From positions 1 to 64,000 of the forward strand of contig JAGWPE010000121.1 of NCBI GenBank assembly GCA_028870635.1: 64,000 nucleotides of DNA, given 5' to 3'. Shown here one piece after another: positions 17,589 to 26,347 of this stretch. The notes under the pieces were generated by a model. That model saw only the letters and a list, made by a program, of their open reading frames with translations, did not search any database and was not told where the DNA came from. The translations under genes and the position numbers were made by a program. The stretch's first letter is position 1. Every line of letters begins with the position of its first letter. This stretch comes from Gammaproteobacteria bacterium. Its GTDB lineage: Bacteria; Pseudomonadota; Gammaproteobacteria; Steroidobacterales; Steroidobacteraceae.

Positions 17589-18464
17589 ATGACGGATCAA
17601 TCCAGCGATCTCACTACCGCACAGTGTCTGCTCGGGCTCATCGGCAGCGGAATTCAAGCCTCCAAGTCGCCCGCGCTCCACGAGGCGGAAGCGGCCGCCC
17701 AGGGGTTTCAGTGCCGTTATGAGCTGATCGACCTCGATCGGCTCGGGGTGGGCATCGAGCACCTGCCGGTGCTGCTCGCCGAAGCCGAGCGCCGCGGGTT
17801 TTCCGGGCTCAACATCACCTACCCGTGCAAGCAGGCGGTGATTCCGTTCCTGCACGAGCTGAGTCCGCAGGCTCGAACCATCGGAGCGGTCAATACCGTT
17901 CATTTCAACGGGGGCCGCCGGATCGGATACAACACCGACGCGTGGGGCTTCGCCGAGAGCTTTCGCCAGGACATGAAGGGCAGCTCGATCGACACGGTGG
18001 CGCAGGTGGGCGCCGGTGGCGCCGGCGCCGCGACGGCCTTTGCGCTCCTCGAGCTCGGCGCCCGGCGATTGCGGCTCGTCGACAGCGAGTTCTCCCGGGC
18101 CGAAGCGCTGTCGGCGAGCCTCAGCGCGCAGTTCCCCGAGCGCGACATCCGCGCCTGGCGGCGTCTCGATGAGGCCGTCGGCGGCGCTGATGGAATCGTC
18201 AATGCGACGCCGATGGGGATGGCCCGGCATCCGGGCTCCGCCATTCCGGCTCACCTGCTCGCCCCGGGCCTGTGGGTTGCCGACATCGTATACTTCCCCC
18301 TGAAGACCGAGCTGCTGCGGGCGGCCCGGGCGGCCGGCTCGAGGACGCTCGATGGGGGTGGGATGGCGGTCTATCAGGCCGTGCGCGCCTTCGAGATCTT
18401 CACCGGCCGTGCCGCCGATGCCGTGCGCATGCGGCGCCATTTCGAGCGGATTGTCGGCCACTGA
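17589..18464 (+). CDS. Quinate/shikimate dehydrogenase (paralog 2)
   Basis: Collinear and highly similar to 7733-8647 (IGSGIQASKSPALHEAEAAAQGF, NITYPCKQAVIPFLHELSP, GYNTDAWGFAESF, NATPMGMARHPGSA). Confidence 0.85.
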   Translation: MTDQSSDLTTAQCLLGLIGSGIQASKSPALHEAEAAAQGFQCRYELIDLDRLGVGIEHLPVLLAEAERRGFSGLNITYPCKQAVIPFLHELSPQARTIGAVNTVHFNGGRRIGYNTDAWGFAESFRQDMKGSSIDTVAQVGAGGAGAATAFALLELGARRLRLVDSEFSRAEALSASLSAQFPERDIRAWRRLDEAVGGADGIVNATPMGMARHPGSAIPAHLLAPGLWVADIVYFPLKTELLRAARAAGSRTLDGGGMAVYQAVRAFEIFTGRAADAVRMRRHFERIVGH

Positions 18465-18477
18465 CGGTGGAGGAGCC

Positions 18478-19350
18478 ATGTGCGACCAAGACGACTTCGA
18501 TCGGTTGGACTACGCGCGGCGCGTCGCGCTGTCACGTCGGCAGTTTGGCCTGTTGACGGTAGGGGCGGGACTCGCCTCACTGCTGCCCCCGCCCGCTGAT
18601 GCGGCGCAGGTCACCGGCAGGTCCGTCGACATCCGGACAGCGGAGGGGGTGTGTGATGCCTACTTCACTCACCCGACGTCCGGAGCCCATCCGGGTGTGC
18701 TGATGTGGCCGGACATCTTCGGGTTGCGCCCGACGTTCCAGCACATGGCGGACCGCCTGGCTCAGTCGGGCTACGCAGTGCTGGTCGTCAATCCGTTTTA
18801 CCGGATCAGGAAAGCCCCGACATCCCCGCCCCACCCGGATTTCAACGACCCGGCCACCCACAAGGAGCTCATGGGAATGATGGCGTCTCTCACTCCCGAG
18901 GTCACAGTGACGGACGCGCATGCGTTCGTTCCATGGCTCGATGAGCAGACGGCGGTGAGCAGAACACGGAAGATGGCGAGCACGGGCTACTGCATGGGAG
19001 GGCCCTTCACGCTGCGGGCGGCCGCGGAATTCCCCGAACGCATCGGCGCGGGCGCCACCTTCCACGGCGCGGCGTTGGTGACCGACAGACCCGACAGCCC
19101 GCATCTGCTGATCCCGCGGATCAGGGCGCAGTACCTCATGGCCATCGCCGAGAGTGACGACAAGAAGCAGCCCGAGGCAAAGTCGATGCTGCGGGACGCG
19201 TTTGCCAGAGCGCATCTTCAGGCCGAGATCGAGGTCTATCACGGAACGATGCACGGCTGGTGCGTGCCCGACTCCAGCGTCTACGACCATGATGAGGCCG
19301 AGAAGGCCTGGGCCCGTCAACTCGTTCTGCTGAAAAGGGCGCTCGCTTAG
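18478..19350 (+). CDS. Dienelactone hydrolase family protein with Tat-type signal
   Basis: LSRRQFGLLTVGAGLASLLPPPADA leader; WPDIFGLRPTFQHMADRLA; STGYCMGGPF Cys nucleophile elbow; YHGTMHGW. Confidence 0.8.
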   Translation: MCDQDDFDRLDYARRVALSRRQFGLLTVGAGLASLLPPPADAAQVTGRSVDIRTAEGVCDAYFTHPTSGAHPGVLMWPDIFGLRPTFQHMADRLAQSGYAVLVVNPFYRIRKAPTSPPHPDFNDPATHKELMGMMASLTPEVTVTDAHAFVPWLDEQTAVSRTRKMASTGYCMGGPFTLRAAAEFPERIGAGATFHGAALVTDRPDSPHLLIPRIRAQYLMAIAESDDKKQPEAKSMLRDAFARAHLQAEIEVYHGTMHGWCVPDSSVYDHDEAEKAWARQLVLLKRALA

Positions 19351-19377
19351 CGTCCGCGCCGCCCGAAGAAGGCTCTA

Positions 19378-19403
19378 GCGCTTCCTCCACGTGAAGGAAG
19401 CGC
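19378..19403. terminator. Hairpin downstream of the DLH gene
   Basis: GCGCTTCCT-CCACGTGA-AGGAAGCGC, 9-bp perfect stem; no T-tract. Confidence 0.35.
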
Positions 19404-19562
19404 ACAATCCGCGCTCACCCGCCGAGAACTGCGTCACGCGGGCGGAGTTGCCGCTCGCAGACACGGCCAGGTTGCCGTACATTCGCCTCAGCAGCCTCCA
19501 CATCGATCGGAGCCGCGCCTGCGCCTGGACCTGTGCCCGAGGCATGCACACAGACAGCAGAC

Positions 19563-22313
19563 ATGGACACCGCAGTAGTACCTGCCCGCTCGCTTCGGCT
19601 GCCGGTCGTGCCGACCTGGGTGAACCGGCTCATCGTCGCCTTCGCCATCTACGTCGCCTTCGGCGCGGCCTGGATGCTGAGCGGCGCCGGCGGATCCGAG
19701 GTTACCTTCTATGTCGGGCTGACCTACAAGCTGCCGCCGGAGATCGCCTTCATCTGCATTGCGGCGGCTACCGCGCGGCGCATGGACGCGGGGCCGCTCC
19801 GTTCGGCCTGGTGGTCCCTCACCGCCGCACTCGCGCTCTATTTCATCGGTGATTTCATCGGCCTCGTCTCCTGGATGCTCGGCCGGGATCCGTTCCCGGG
19901 TCCTTCCGACTTTCTTTACTGCGTTTTTTATCTGCCGCTCGCGGCCGCTGCCCTGTGGTTGATCCGGGCCGCCGCGATGCGCGTGCCGTGGGTCCAGCTG
20001 TTGCTGGATACGACCATTTTCGTCGTCGGCTTCGGTGCGTTCTTCTGGTACCTCGTGGTCGAGCCTGCGGCCATGCATGCGCAGCTCGGAATATTGAAGG
20101 AAGCGCTGAGCGAGGCGTATCTGGCGCTCGACAGCTTCTGTCTCCTGGTGTTCGGCGTGCTGCTTCTCACCGGCTCGGCCAATGCCGGCGGGTGGCGCGT
20201 TCCGCTGCTGCTGCTCACCGGCTTCGCCACCATGTTTCTCGCCGACATCATCTGGTCCCTCGGCAAGGTACGCGGTTACTACGTGCCGGGAGGCGTTCAG
20301 GATGTCCTCTACCTCTCCTGTTGTTTGCCGATGGCTGCCGCCGGCCGGGAGCAGATGCGGGCGGTTGCGATCACCGCCCGCGAGACCTCGCGCACCTCGG
20401 GCGCGCTGGCGAGGTCGCTGCCTTATGCGCCGATGGCGGCGGCATTCCTGGTGCTCATCTATCTGAGTCGCGGAGGTCTGGGCAGTCAGGCGACTCTGAT
20501 GATCGGCGTCGTATTCGTCCTCACCCTGCTGCTGATGTTCCGTCAGGCGGTCGTGCTCCGCATGGCGGAGGAGCATTACGCATCGCTCGTGGCAAACGCC
20601 TCCGACGTCATCATGATCATCGGCGCCGGCGGGATGGTACGTTTCGCCTCACCGGCCACCGTGCGCACCCTCGGCCTGAAGCCCGAGGAGATCACCGGCA
20701 AGAGCCTCCCCGAGCTCTGGGGCGGGGAAGACGGCGAGCGATTGCGCAGCTTCCTCGAGGAGATCGCACGGACTCCATCCGGGGTGGTGGGACCGGTCGA
20801 GCTGCGAATCGAGCGCGCCGCCCGGGTGATCGAGGGAGTGGGCAGCAATCTCACCGACGATCCGGCGGTGCGGGGCCTGGCACTCAACTTCCGCGATATC
20901 AGCGAGCGCAAGGTGCTCGAGGAGAAGCTGCGGCAGCTCGCCTTCCACGATCCGCTCACGCTGCTCGCCAACCGCAACCTGTTCCGCGATCGGGTGCAGC
21001 ACGCGCTCTCGCGCGCTCAGCGCACCGGACATTGGGCAGCAGTCATGTTCCTCGACGTCGACAACTTCAAGAACATCAACGATTCCCGCGGGCATGACGC
21101 CGGGGACCGGCTGCTGCAGGCGGTCGCGCAGCGTATCGTCCAGACGGCCCGCTCTTCCGACACGGTTGCGCGGCTCGGCGGTGACGAGTTCGGCGTGCTG
21201 CTCGAAGGCGGTGTCGGGGCGGCTGCGGCAGTGGAGCGCGTCGCCGATGCGCTGATACAGTCCCTCGGGGCACCCTTCTCGCTCGACGGCCGCGACGTTC
21301 GCGTGACGGCAAGCATTGGCGTCGCGTTCTCCGCAGTCGACATCACTGCCAAGGAGCTGCTCAGCAATGCGGATCTGGCCATGTACCATGCCAAGGCAGC
21401 CGGCAAGAACCGCCACGTGACCTTTCAGCCGCAGATGCAGAAGCTGCTGCACGAGCGCCTGCGGCTCGAGGCCGACATCGGCCGCGCGCTCGCCGGCGAG
21501 GAATTCTTTCTCGAGTATCAGCCGATCGTGGACCTCGGTACCCGCACGCTTCTCGGTGTGGAGGCGCTGGTTCGCTGGCGCCATCCAGAGGCGGGTGTGC
21601 TGATGCCCGCCAGCTTCATTCATGTGCTCGAGGAGTGCGGCCAGATCGCGGCCCTGGGGCGCTGGGTGCTGAAGCAGGCGTGCCGCGATGTCTGCGCCTG
21701 GCGCGATTCGATCGCAGGCGGCTCGGGATTGCGGCTCTCCGTGAACATCTCGGCCCGTCACCTCCAGCATGGCGAGCTGGTGCACGATGTGCTCGCGGCC
21801 CTCGAGGCTTCAGGGTTCGAGTCCGGCAATCTCGTCATCGAGCTGACCGAGAGCACCATGATGTACGACACCGAGGTCAACCTCGAGCGCTTCCACCGCC
21901 TCAAGGCGCTCGGAGTGAAGGTAGCGATCGACGACTTCGGCACCGGCTACTCGTCGCTGTCCTACCTGCACCGCTTTCCCATCGACATCCTGAAAATCGA
22001 TCGTTCGTTCGTCAACGGATTGACCAGCTCCGGTGAGGGGCCGGATCTTGCGCGCGCGGTGATCACGCTGGGAGAGACGCTGGGCCTCGACACCGTGGCC
22101 GAGGGGATCGAGCTCGAGCCGCAGGTCGAGGCTCTTCTGTCATTGGGCTGCGTCGCCGGGCAGGGATTCCTGTTCGCCCCGGCCCGCTCGCTCGAGCAGT
22201 TGTCGAGCAGCTCCTTCGTGGCCCGCCGCAATACACTCTGGACCGCGCAGACGCTCCACGAGCAGCTCTCGGCGACCGGCCGATTCAAGGCATTGCAGGG
22301 GAAGCGCTCTTAG
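19563..22313 (+). CDS. Membrane PAS-GGDEF-EAL cyclic-di-GMP signalling protein
   Basis: Multiple N-terminal TM segments; RLGGDEFGVLL; FLEYQPIVDLGTRTLLGVEALVRWRHPE; DDFGTGYSSLSYL. Confidence 0.9.
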   Translation: MDTAVVPARSLRLPVVPTWVNRLIVAFAIYVAFGAAWMLSGAGGSEVTFYVGLTYKLPPEIAFICIAAATARRMDAGPLRSAWWSLTAALALYFIGDFIGLVSWMLGRDPFPGPSDFLYCVFYLPLAAAALWLIRAAAMRVPWVQLLLDTTIFVVGFGAFFWYLVVEPAAMHAQLGILKEALSEAYLALDSFCLLVFGVLLLTGSANAGGWRVPLLLLTGFATMFLADIIWSLGKVRGYYVPGGVQDVLYLSCCLPMAAAGREQMRAVAITARETSRTSGALARSLPYAPMAAAFLVLIYLSRGGLGSQATLMIGVVFVLTLLLMFRQAVVLRMAEEHYASLVANASDVIMIIGAGGMVRFASPATVRTLGLKPEEITGKSLPELWGGEDGERLRSFLEEIARTPSGVVGPVELRIERAARVIEGVGSNLTDDPAVRGLALNFRDISERKVLEEKLRQLAFHDPLTLLANRNLFRDRVQHALSRAQRTGHWAAVMFLDVDNFKNINDSRGHDAGDRLLQAVAQRIVQTARSSDTVARLGGDEFGVLLEGGVGAAAAVERVADALIQSLGAPFSLDGRDVRVTASIGVAFSAVDITAKELLSNADLAMYHAKAAGKNRHVTFQPQMQKLLHERLRLEADIGRALAGEEFFLEYQPIVDLGTRTLLGVEALVRWRHPEAGVLMPASFIHVLEECGQIAALGRWVLKQACRDVCAWRDSIAGGSGLRLSVNISARHLQHGELVHDVLAALEASGFESGNLVIELTESTMMYDTEVNLERFHRLKALGVKVAIDDFGTGYSSLSYLHRFPIDILKIDRSFVNGLTSSGEGPDLARAVITLGETLGLDTVAEGIELEPQVEALLSLGCVAGQGFLFAPARSLEQLSSSSFVARRNTLWTAQTLHEQLSATGRFKALQGKRS

Positions 22314-22340
22314 CGCGCCGCGCCTTAGAATGCTGCCGAC

Positions 22341-22754
22341 ATGACCATCGCTCATCCCCCGATTGAAGTCCAATGGGCCGGCGGCCTCGAGTTCGATGCC
22401 GGCCGGACGGACGGTCCCAAGGTACGCATCGATGGAGATGCGCGGACCGCGACGAGCCCGTTCGATGTGCTGCTCGCAGCCATCGCGACGTGCGCCTCGG
22501 TGGACGTCGTGACCATTCTGGAAAAGCAACGCACGCCCGCACAGGCGCTCAGGGTGCGCGTCGAGGCGAATCGGGTCGAGTCGACCCCGCGCCGGCTGGC
22601 GTCGGCCGTCTTGCACTTCAGCATCGCTGCGCCCGGGACGACGATCGAGAAAGCCACGCGGGCCGTGGAGCTCTCGGTCAGCAAATACTGCAGCGTTCGC
22701 TCTTCTCTGATCGCGGATGCGGCGGTGAGCTGGACGGTGGAGCTGAGAGCTTAG
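22341..22754 (+). CDS. OsmC family protein
   Basis: 137 aa; TSPFDVLLAAIATCASVDVVTILEKQR and KYCSVRSSL cysteine pair. Confidence 0.75.
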   Translation: MTIAHPPIEVQWAGGLEFDAGRTDGPKVRIDGDARTATSPFDVLLAAIATCASVDVVTILEKQRTPAQALRVRVEANRVESTPRRLASAVLHFSIAAPGTTIEKATRAVELSVSKYCSVRSSLIADAAVSWTVELRA

Positions 22755-22826
22755 CGGCTACCGGCGCGGGGCCGCGCGCACCTTGCCGCGCCCGCTGGGG
22801 GGCAGTGCCACGCTCACAGCCGCCGG

Positions 22827-23261
22827 CTAGGCCAGCTGCTTGGCCATGCAAATCGCGGAGCTTGGACAGAGAGAGCGAAACTCCTCACTTGCCTGAAGCT
22901 CCACCGGCGCCTCACTGCGCTCGATCACCTGGTACCCGTGACGCGCGAAGAATGGCCCGGCGGTCTCGGTAAGGAGAATCAGCCGCTCGACCCTCGCTTC
23001 TCTTGCCGCGCGCTCGAGCGCGAGCACGATCGCATCGCCGAGGCCCTGCCCGCGGTGGCCGGCGGACACCGCCATGGAACGCAACAGCGCCGAAGTCCCG
23101 AAGCGCTGCAATGCGCCGGCGGCAACCAGAGCGCCGCCCTCGCGGACCGCGACGAACTCCGGCTGCGCGGACGGGAGATCGCCCGTCGGCAATCCCGCAC
23201 TCTCGAGGAGCGCACGAATCTCGGACAAATCTTCCGCAGAGGCTGCCCGGACCGGCGACAT
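22827..23261 (-). CDS. GNAT N-acetyltransferase, ArsN2-like
   Basis: LRSMAVSAGHRGQGLGDAIVLALERAARE acetyl-CoA motif; LLTETAGPFFARHGYQVIERSEAP; LCPSSAICMAKQL tail. Confidence 0.65.
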   Translation of the reverse strand: MSPVRAASAEDLSEIRALLESAGLPTGDLPSAQPEFVAVREGGALVAAGALQRFGTSALLRSMAVSAGHRGQGLGDAIVLALERAAREARVERLILLTETAGPFFARHGYQVIERSEAPVELQASEEFRSLCPSSAICMAKQLA

Positions 23262-23830
23262 CAGCGCAGTCCCGCCTCCATTCCTGTCTTCTCGCCCGTC
23301 CCGCTCGCGGTCGTCTTCCAGTGAGTGCCATCCTCGGATTGCTGGAAGAGCACCGTCACCGTGTTGGCGGAAGCGAACTTGTAGACGATCCGCTGATGAA
23401 CGGTCTTGCCGTCGTGCTTCTCGGTCCACGACTCGATCCGCGTGGGTCCCTCGATCCGCATGCGTGCCGCGAACGGCTTGTCGGCGGAACGAGCGTCGTC
23501 GAATATCTCGTAGTGCCAGAATGTCTCGTCCCGGCGGTTGTAGGTGTCCGCCACCACCGAGTCCACGTGCCGCCCGGCCCAGGTATTGGAGAAGCTGCAG
23601 AGCATGAACGCGCGGTTGGCGGACCAGCGGCAGTCCTCGTGCCAGGTCCAGGCGCCCGGCCGCGCTCCCGCGCCGATGAAGCGTCCGTGATACACCCACC
23701 GGCCGGCCGATATGTCGAGCTGGCTGAGCTCGGCGCCCCCGCCTGCGGTCGCGGACTGCGCGAGCGCCGCCGAAGGCATGCACGATGCGAGGAACAGCAG
23801 GAACCCGGGCAGGAGATGACGATTGGGCAT
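23261..23830 (-). CDS. Secreted hypothetical protein
   Basis: Signal peptide MPNRHLLPGFLLFLASCMPSAALAQ; DISAGRWVYHGRF; stop overlaps start of 22827-23261. Confidence 0.55.
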   Translation of the reverse strand: MPNRHLLPGFLLFLASCMPSAALAQSATAGGGAELSQLDISAGRWVYHGRFIGAGARPGAWTWHEDCRWSANRAFMLCSFSNTWAGRHVDSVVADTYNRRDETFWHYEIFDDARSADKPFAARMRIEGPTRIESWTEKHDGKTVHQRIVYKFASANTVTVLFQQSEDGTHWKTTASGTGEKTGMEAGLR

Positions 23831-23917
23831 CTGCGAACTCCGCGTGGACTTCCTCGCCGCCAATTATAGCGGCGCATGCAACTTTATCCCTGACACCGGT
23901 GTTCTGGGGTCTGCGGC

Positions 23918-24166
23918 TCATTGCCGAAGGAGCTCATCATGGCCACATCCGCTGATGTTGGTCCCCCAGATGTAAGAAGCGCCCACGCCCGGCCACTGCA
24001 CTTTCCAGAGCTGGTTCAGGAAGTCCAGGACGATCCGGCCGTGAAGCTCGTTGAGGTGCTGCAGCTCGGGCAACGTCAGCACGCGCGCATCCGCAGTTCG
24101 CTTCTGCAAGCCCGCACCGGCGTTGACAACCCGGAGTGCCCGTGGACGGGAACCGCGTGCGGTCAT
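23918..24166 (-). CDS. Small hypothetical ORF possibly translationally coupled to the CDF transporter
   Basis: MTARGSRPRALRVVNAGAGLQKRTADARVLTLPELQHLNELHGRIVLDFLNQLWKVQWPGVGASYIWGTNISGCGHDELLRQ; start overlaps the CDF stop by 1 nt (TGATG). Confidence 0.35.
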   Translation of the reverse strand: MTARGSRPRALRVVNAGAGLQKRTADARVLTLPELQHLNELHGRIVLDFLNQLWKVQWPGVGASYIWGTNISGCGHDELLRQ

Positions 24167-25134
24167 CAGTGCGCGGGACCGCAGGCCGGCGTTTCGCAAG
24201 AATCGGGCTCCTCGATCTGCACGGTCGTGTCCTCGACGTGCAGCCGCTCCCGCAGCCGCTCGTGGATCAGCTTCGGGACGCCGTAGCCGCGGGCGCCGGG
24301 CGCCACGCAAGCATGCAACGTGATCGTGGGACGCTCACCGGTCATCGACCATACGTGTATGTGATGGACCTCGAGAAGTCCCGGAACGTGACCGATCAGC
24401 TCGGCCTCGATGTGCTTGACATCGAAGCCGGGCGGGACGGTCTGCAGGAGCACGTCGGCAGACTCGCGGATGAGTGCCCAGGCGGAGCGAAGGATGAGCG
24501 CGGACACCAGGAGGGAGAGCAGAGGATCGACCACGGTCCATCCCTTGATGAGGATCAGCAGCGCTGCCACGGATGCCGCCCCCGAGCCCACCAGGTCGCT
24601 CAGCACATGTGCCCGCGCCCCGCGCTCGTTGAGGGAGCGGGCGCCGGAAAGCGCCACGAGCGCCGCCAGGTTGGCGAGGCCACCGACGAGAGCGATTGCG
24701 AGCATCCACCGGCCGTCGACGTGCGGCAAGTGCATCAGGCGCCGGCTCGCCTCGTACACCACCCCGATCGTCAGCAGCAAGAGCGCCTGCCCGTTCATGA
24801 ACGCGGCGAGCGGCTGGTACCGCCGGTGGCCGTAAGTGCGCCGCTCATCGGCCGGCCGGCGGCCCCAGCGGATTGCGACGAGGGCCAGCACCAGCGAAGC
24901 CGAATCCGCCAGCATGTGGGCCGCTTCGGCGAGGAGGGCGATCGAGTTGGCCAGGTATCCGCCAACGGCCTCCACCACAGTAAAGCTTCCGAGAATCACG
25001 AGCGCGATGAGAAGCCGCCGCTCGCCGGCATCACGCCCATGGCCATGCGCGCCATGGCCGTGCCCGTGCTCGTGACCCGGATGCGCGTCGTGGTCCGCGT
25101 GATGATCGCCGTGATGCTCGTGCGAGTGCGGCAT
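24166..25134 (-). CDS. CDF-family cation efflux protein (CzcD/ZitB-like)
   Basis: His-rich N-terminus HSHEHHGDHHADHDAHPGHEHGHGHGAHGHG; NSIALLAEAAHMLADSASLVLALVA; ARAHVLSDLVGS. Confidence 0.9.
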   Translation of the reverse strand: MPHSHEHHGDHHADHDAHPGHEHGHGHGAHGHGRDAGERRLLIALVILGSFTVVEAVGGYLANSIALLAEAAHMLADSASLVLALVAIRWGRRPADERRTYGHRRYQPLAAFMNGQALLLLTIGVVYEASRRLMHLPHVDGRWMLAIALVGGLANLAALVALSGARSLNERGARAHVLSDLVGSGAASVAALLILIKGWTVVDPLLSLLVSALILRSAWALIRESADVLLQTVPPGFDVKHIEAELIGHVPGLLEVHHIHVWSMTGERPTITLHACVAPGARGYGVPKLIHERLRERLHVEDTTVQIEEPDSCETPACGPAH

Positions 25135-25170
25135 GGATTCGAAGCCTCTGATTCGGCTGGTATACTTGAA

Positions 25171-25191
25171 ACCCTGTAACCGCTTCAGGGT
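25171..25191. promoter_or_regulatory. MerR/CadR-type operator-promoter
   Basis: ACCCTGTAACCGCTTCAGGGT inverted repeat; on the minus strand TTGACC-19-TCAAGT with a long MerR-type spacer, ahead of the CDF gene. Confidence 0.7.
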
Positions 25192-25199
25192 CAAGGCCG

Positions 25200-25676
25200 A
25201 TGAATCGCTCGCTCACCATTGGGGTCCTGGCTCGCGATACGGAGTGTCCGCCGGAGACGATCCGCTACTACGAGCGCGAGGGCTTGCTTCCGCCGGCTGC
25301 ACGCTCTGCCGGCAATTACCGGCTTTACACCCGCGCACACCTGGAACGCCTCGTGTTCATCAGGAACTGCCGCTCGCTGGACATGACCCTCGATGAGATC
25401 AAGCAGCTGCTGCGGTTCCGTGACGTACCGCAAGCGGAGTGCGGCGCGGCGCACGCGCTCATCGACGAGCACATCGTGCACATCGGCCAGCGCATCGCGG
25501 AGCTCGAGCAGCTACAGCTGCAGTTGCAGGGTTTGCGCGGCCAATGTCAGCCGATCGGCGATGCAAGGAAATGCGGCATTCTCGATAGCCTGGAGCAGAA
25601 GCCGCCGAGCCCGCCGCAGAGGAATGTCAAGGCCCATCTCTGCGGGACTCACCATCCGGCCACACGCGGCCGGTGA
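25200..25676 (+). CDS. cadR: MerR-family metalloregulator, Cd(II)/Pb(II)-responsive CadR-like
   Basis: IGVLARDTECPPETIRYYEREGLLPPAARSAGNYRLY; ECGAAHALIDEHI...; KCGILDSLE. Confidence 0.75.
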   Translation: MNRSLTIGVLARDTECPPETIRYYEREGLLPPAARSAGNYRLYTRAHLERLVFIRNCRSLDMTLDEIKQLLRFRDVPQAECGAAHALIDEHIVHIGQRIAELEQLQLQLQGLRGQCQPIGDARKCGILDSLEQKPPSPPQRNVKAHLCGTHHPATRGR

Positions 25677-25702
25677 GGTCCCTCTCCCCTTACGAGGCGC
25701 CA

Positions 25703-26329
25703 TCAATATCTGGAGCTGACGTGAGCTGCCCAGCCTTCTCCGGCCAGCATTCCGGCTGACACGCCGAGAAACGCCCCCGCGATCACATCGCTGACGAAGT
25801 GCCAGTCTCCTACGACCAACAGAGCCGCGGCGAGCGCCAGGAGGGCCGAAAGCAGCCGGATGCTGCCGCTGTAGAGCCGCATGAAGACCCCGGCGAACGC
25901 TCCTGCCAGAACCATGTGGCCGGAGGGAAAGCTGCTATATGCGAAACCCATCGCGATATTGAGGGTATGCCTCGCGCCGTGCACGACCTCGGCAGGGGTC
26001 GGAACGCCGAAGAATGGCTTCAGTACCTGATCGTTCATGCCGTAAGCGCATATCGAGGCGAGGCAAGCTATCGCCAAGGCTTCCGCGAATCGCGAGATGT
26101 GTCCGCGCATGAGGCGCGCGAGGACCAGGCCCAGGACCACAGCCGATTCCAGAGTCAGGATCACCGTGGCACCGAAGGCGGCGTTGAGCGAGCTGAGGCG
26201 ATGACCGTATCTCCACACACGATGCGCCACCGGCACGTCTATCCCTGCAAAGCAAAGGGCTGCCAGCGCGGCGCAAGCGACGAATGACAGAAGCCAGATC
26301 CTCAGAACGACGGAAAAGCTCTTCACCAT
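25703..26329 (-). CDS. PAP2-superfamily membrane phosphatase
   Basis: LKPFFGVPTP, SSFPSGHMVLAGAFAG, GDWHFVSDVIAGAFLG. Confidence 0.8.
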   Translation of the reverse strand: MVKSFSVVLRIWLLSFVACAALAALCFAGIDVPVAHRVWRYGHRLSSLNAAFGATVILTLESAVVLGLVLARLMRGHISRFAEALAIACLASICAYGMNDQVLKPFFGVPTPAEVVHGARHTLNIAMGFAYSSFPSGHMVLAGAFAGVFMRLYSGSIRLLSALLALAAALLVVGDWHFVSDVIAGAFLGVSAGMLAGEGWAAHVSSRY

Positions 26330-26347
26330 CCCAGACTCCCCAGATTC

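Noticed and set aside
22827-23261. Part of an arsenic resistance operon
   Set aside because: ArsN2-like sequence only; no arsB/arsC/acr3 nearby, and the ArsR at 36140 is in an unrelated operon
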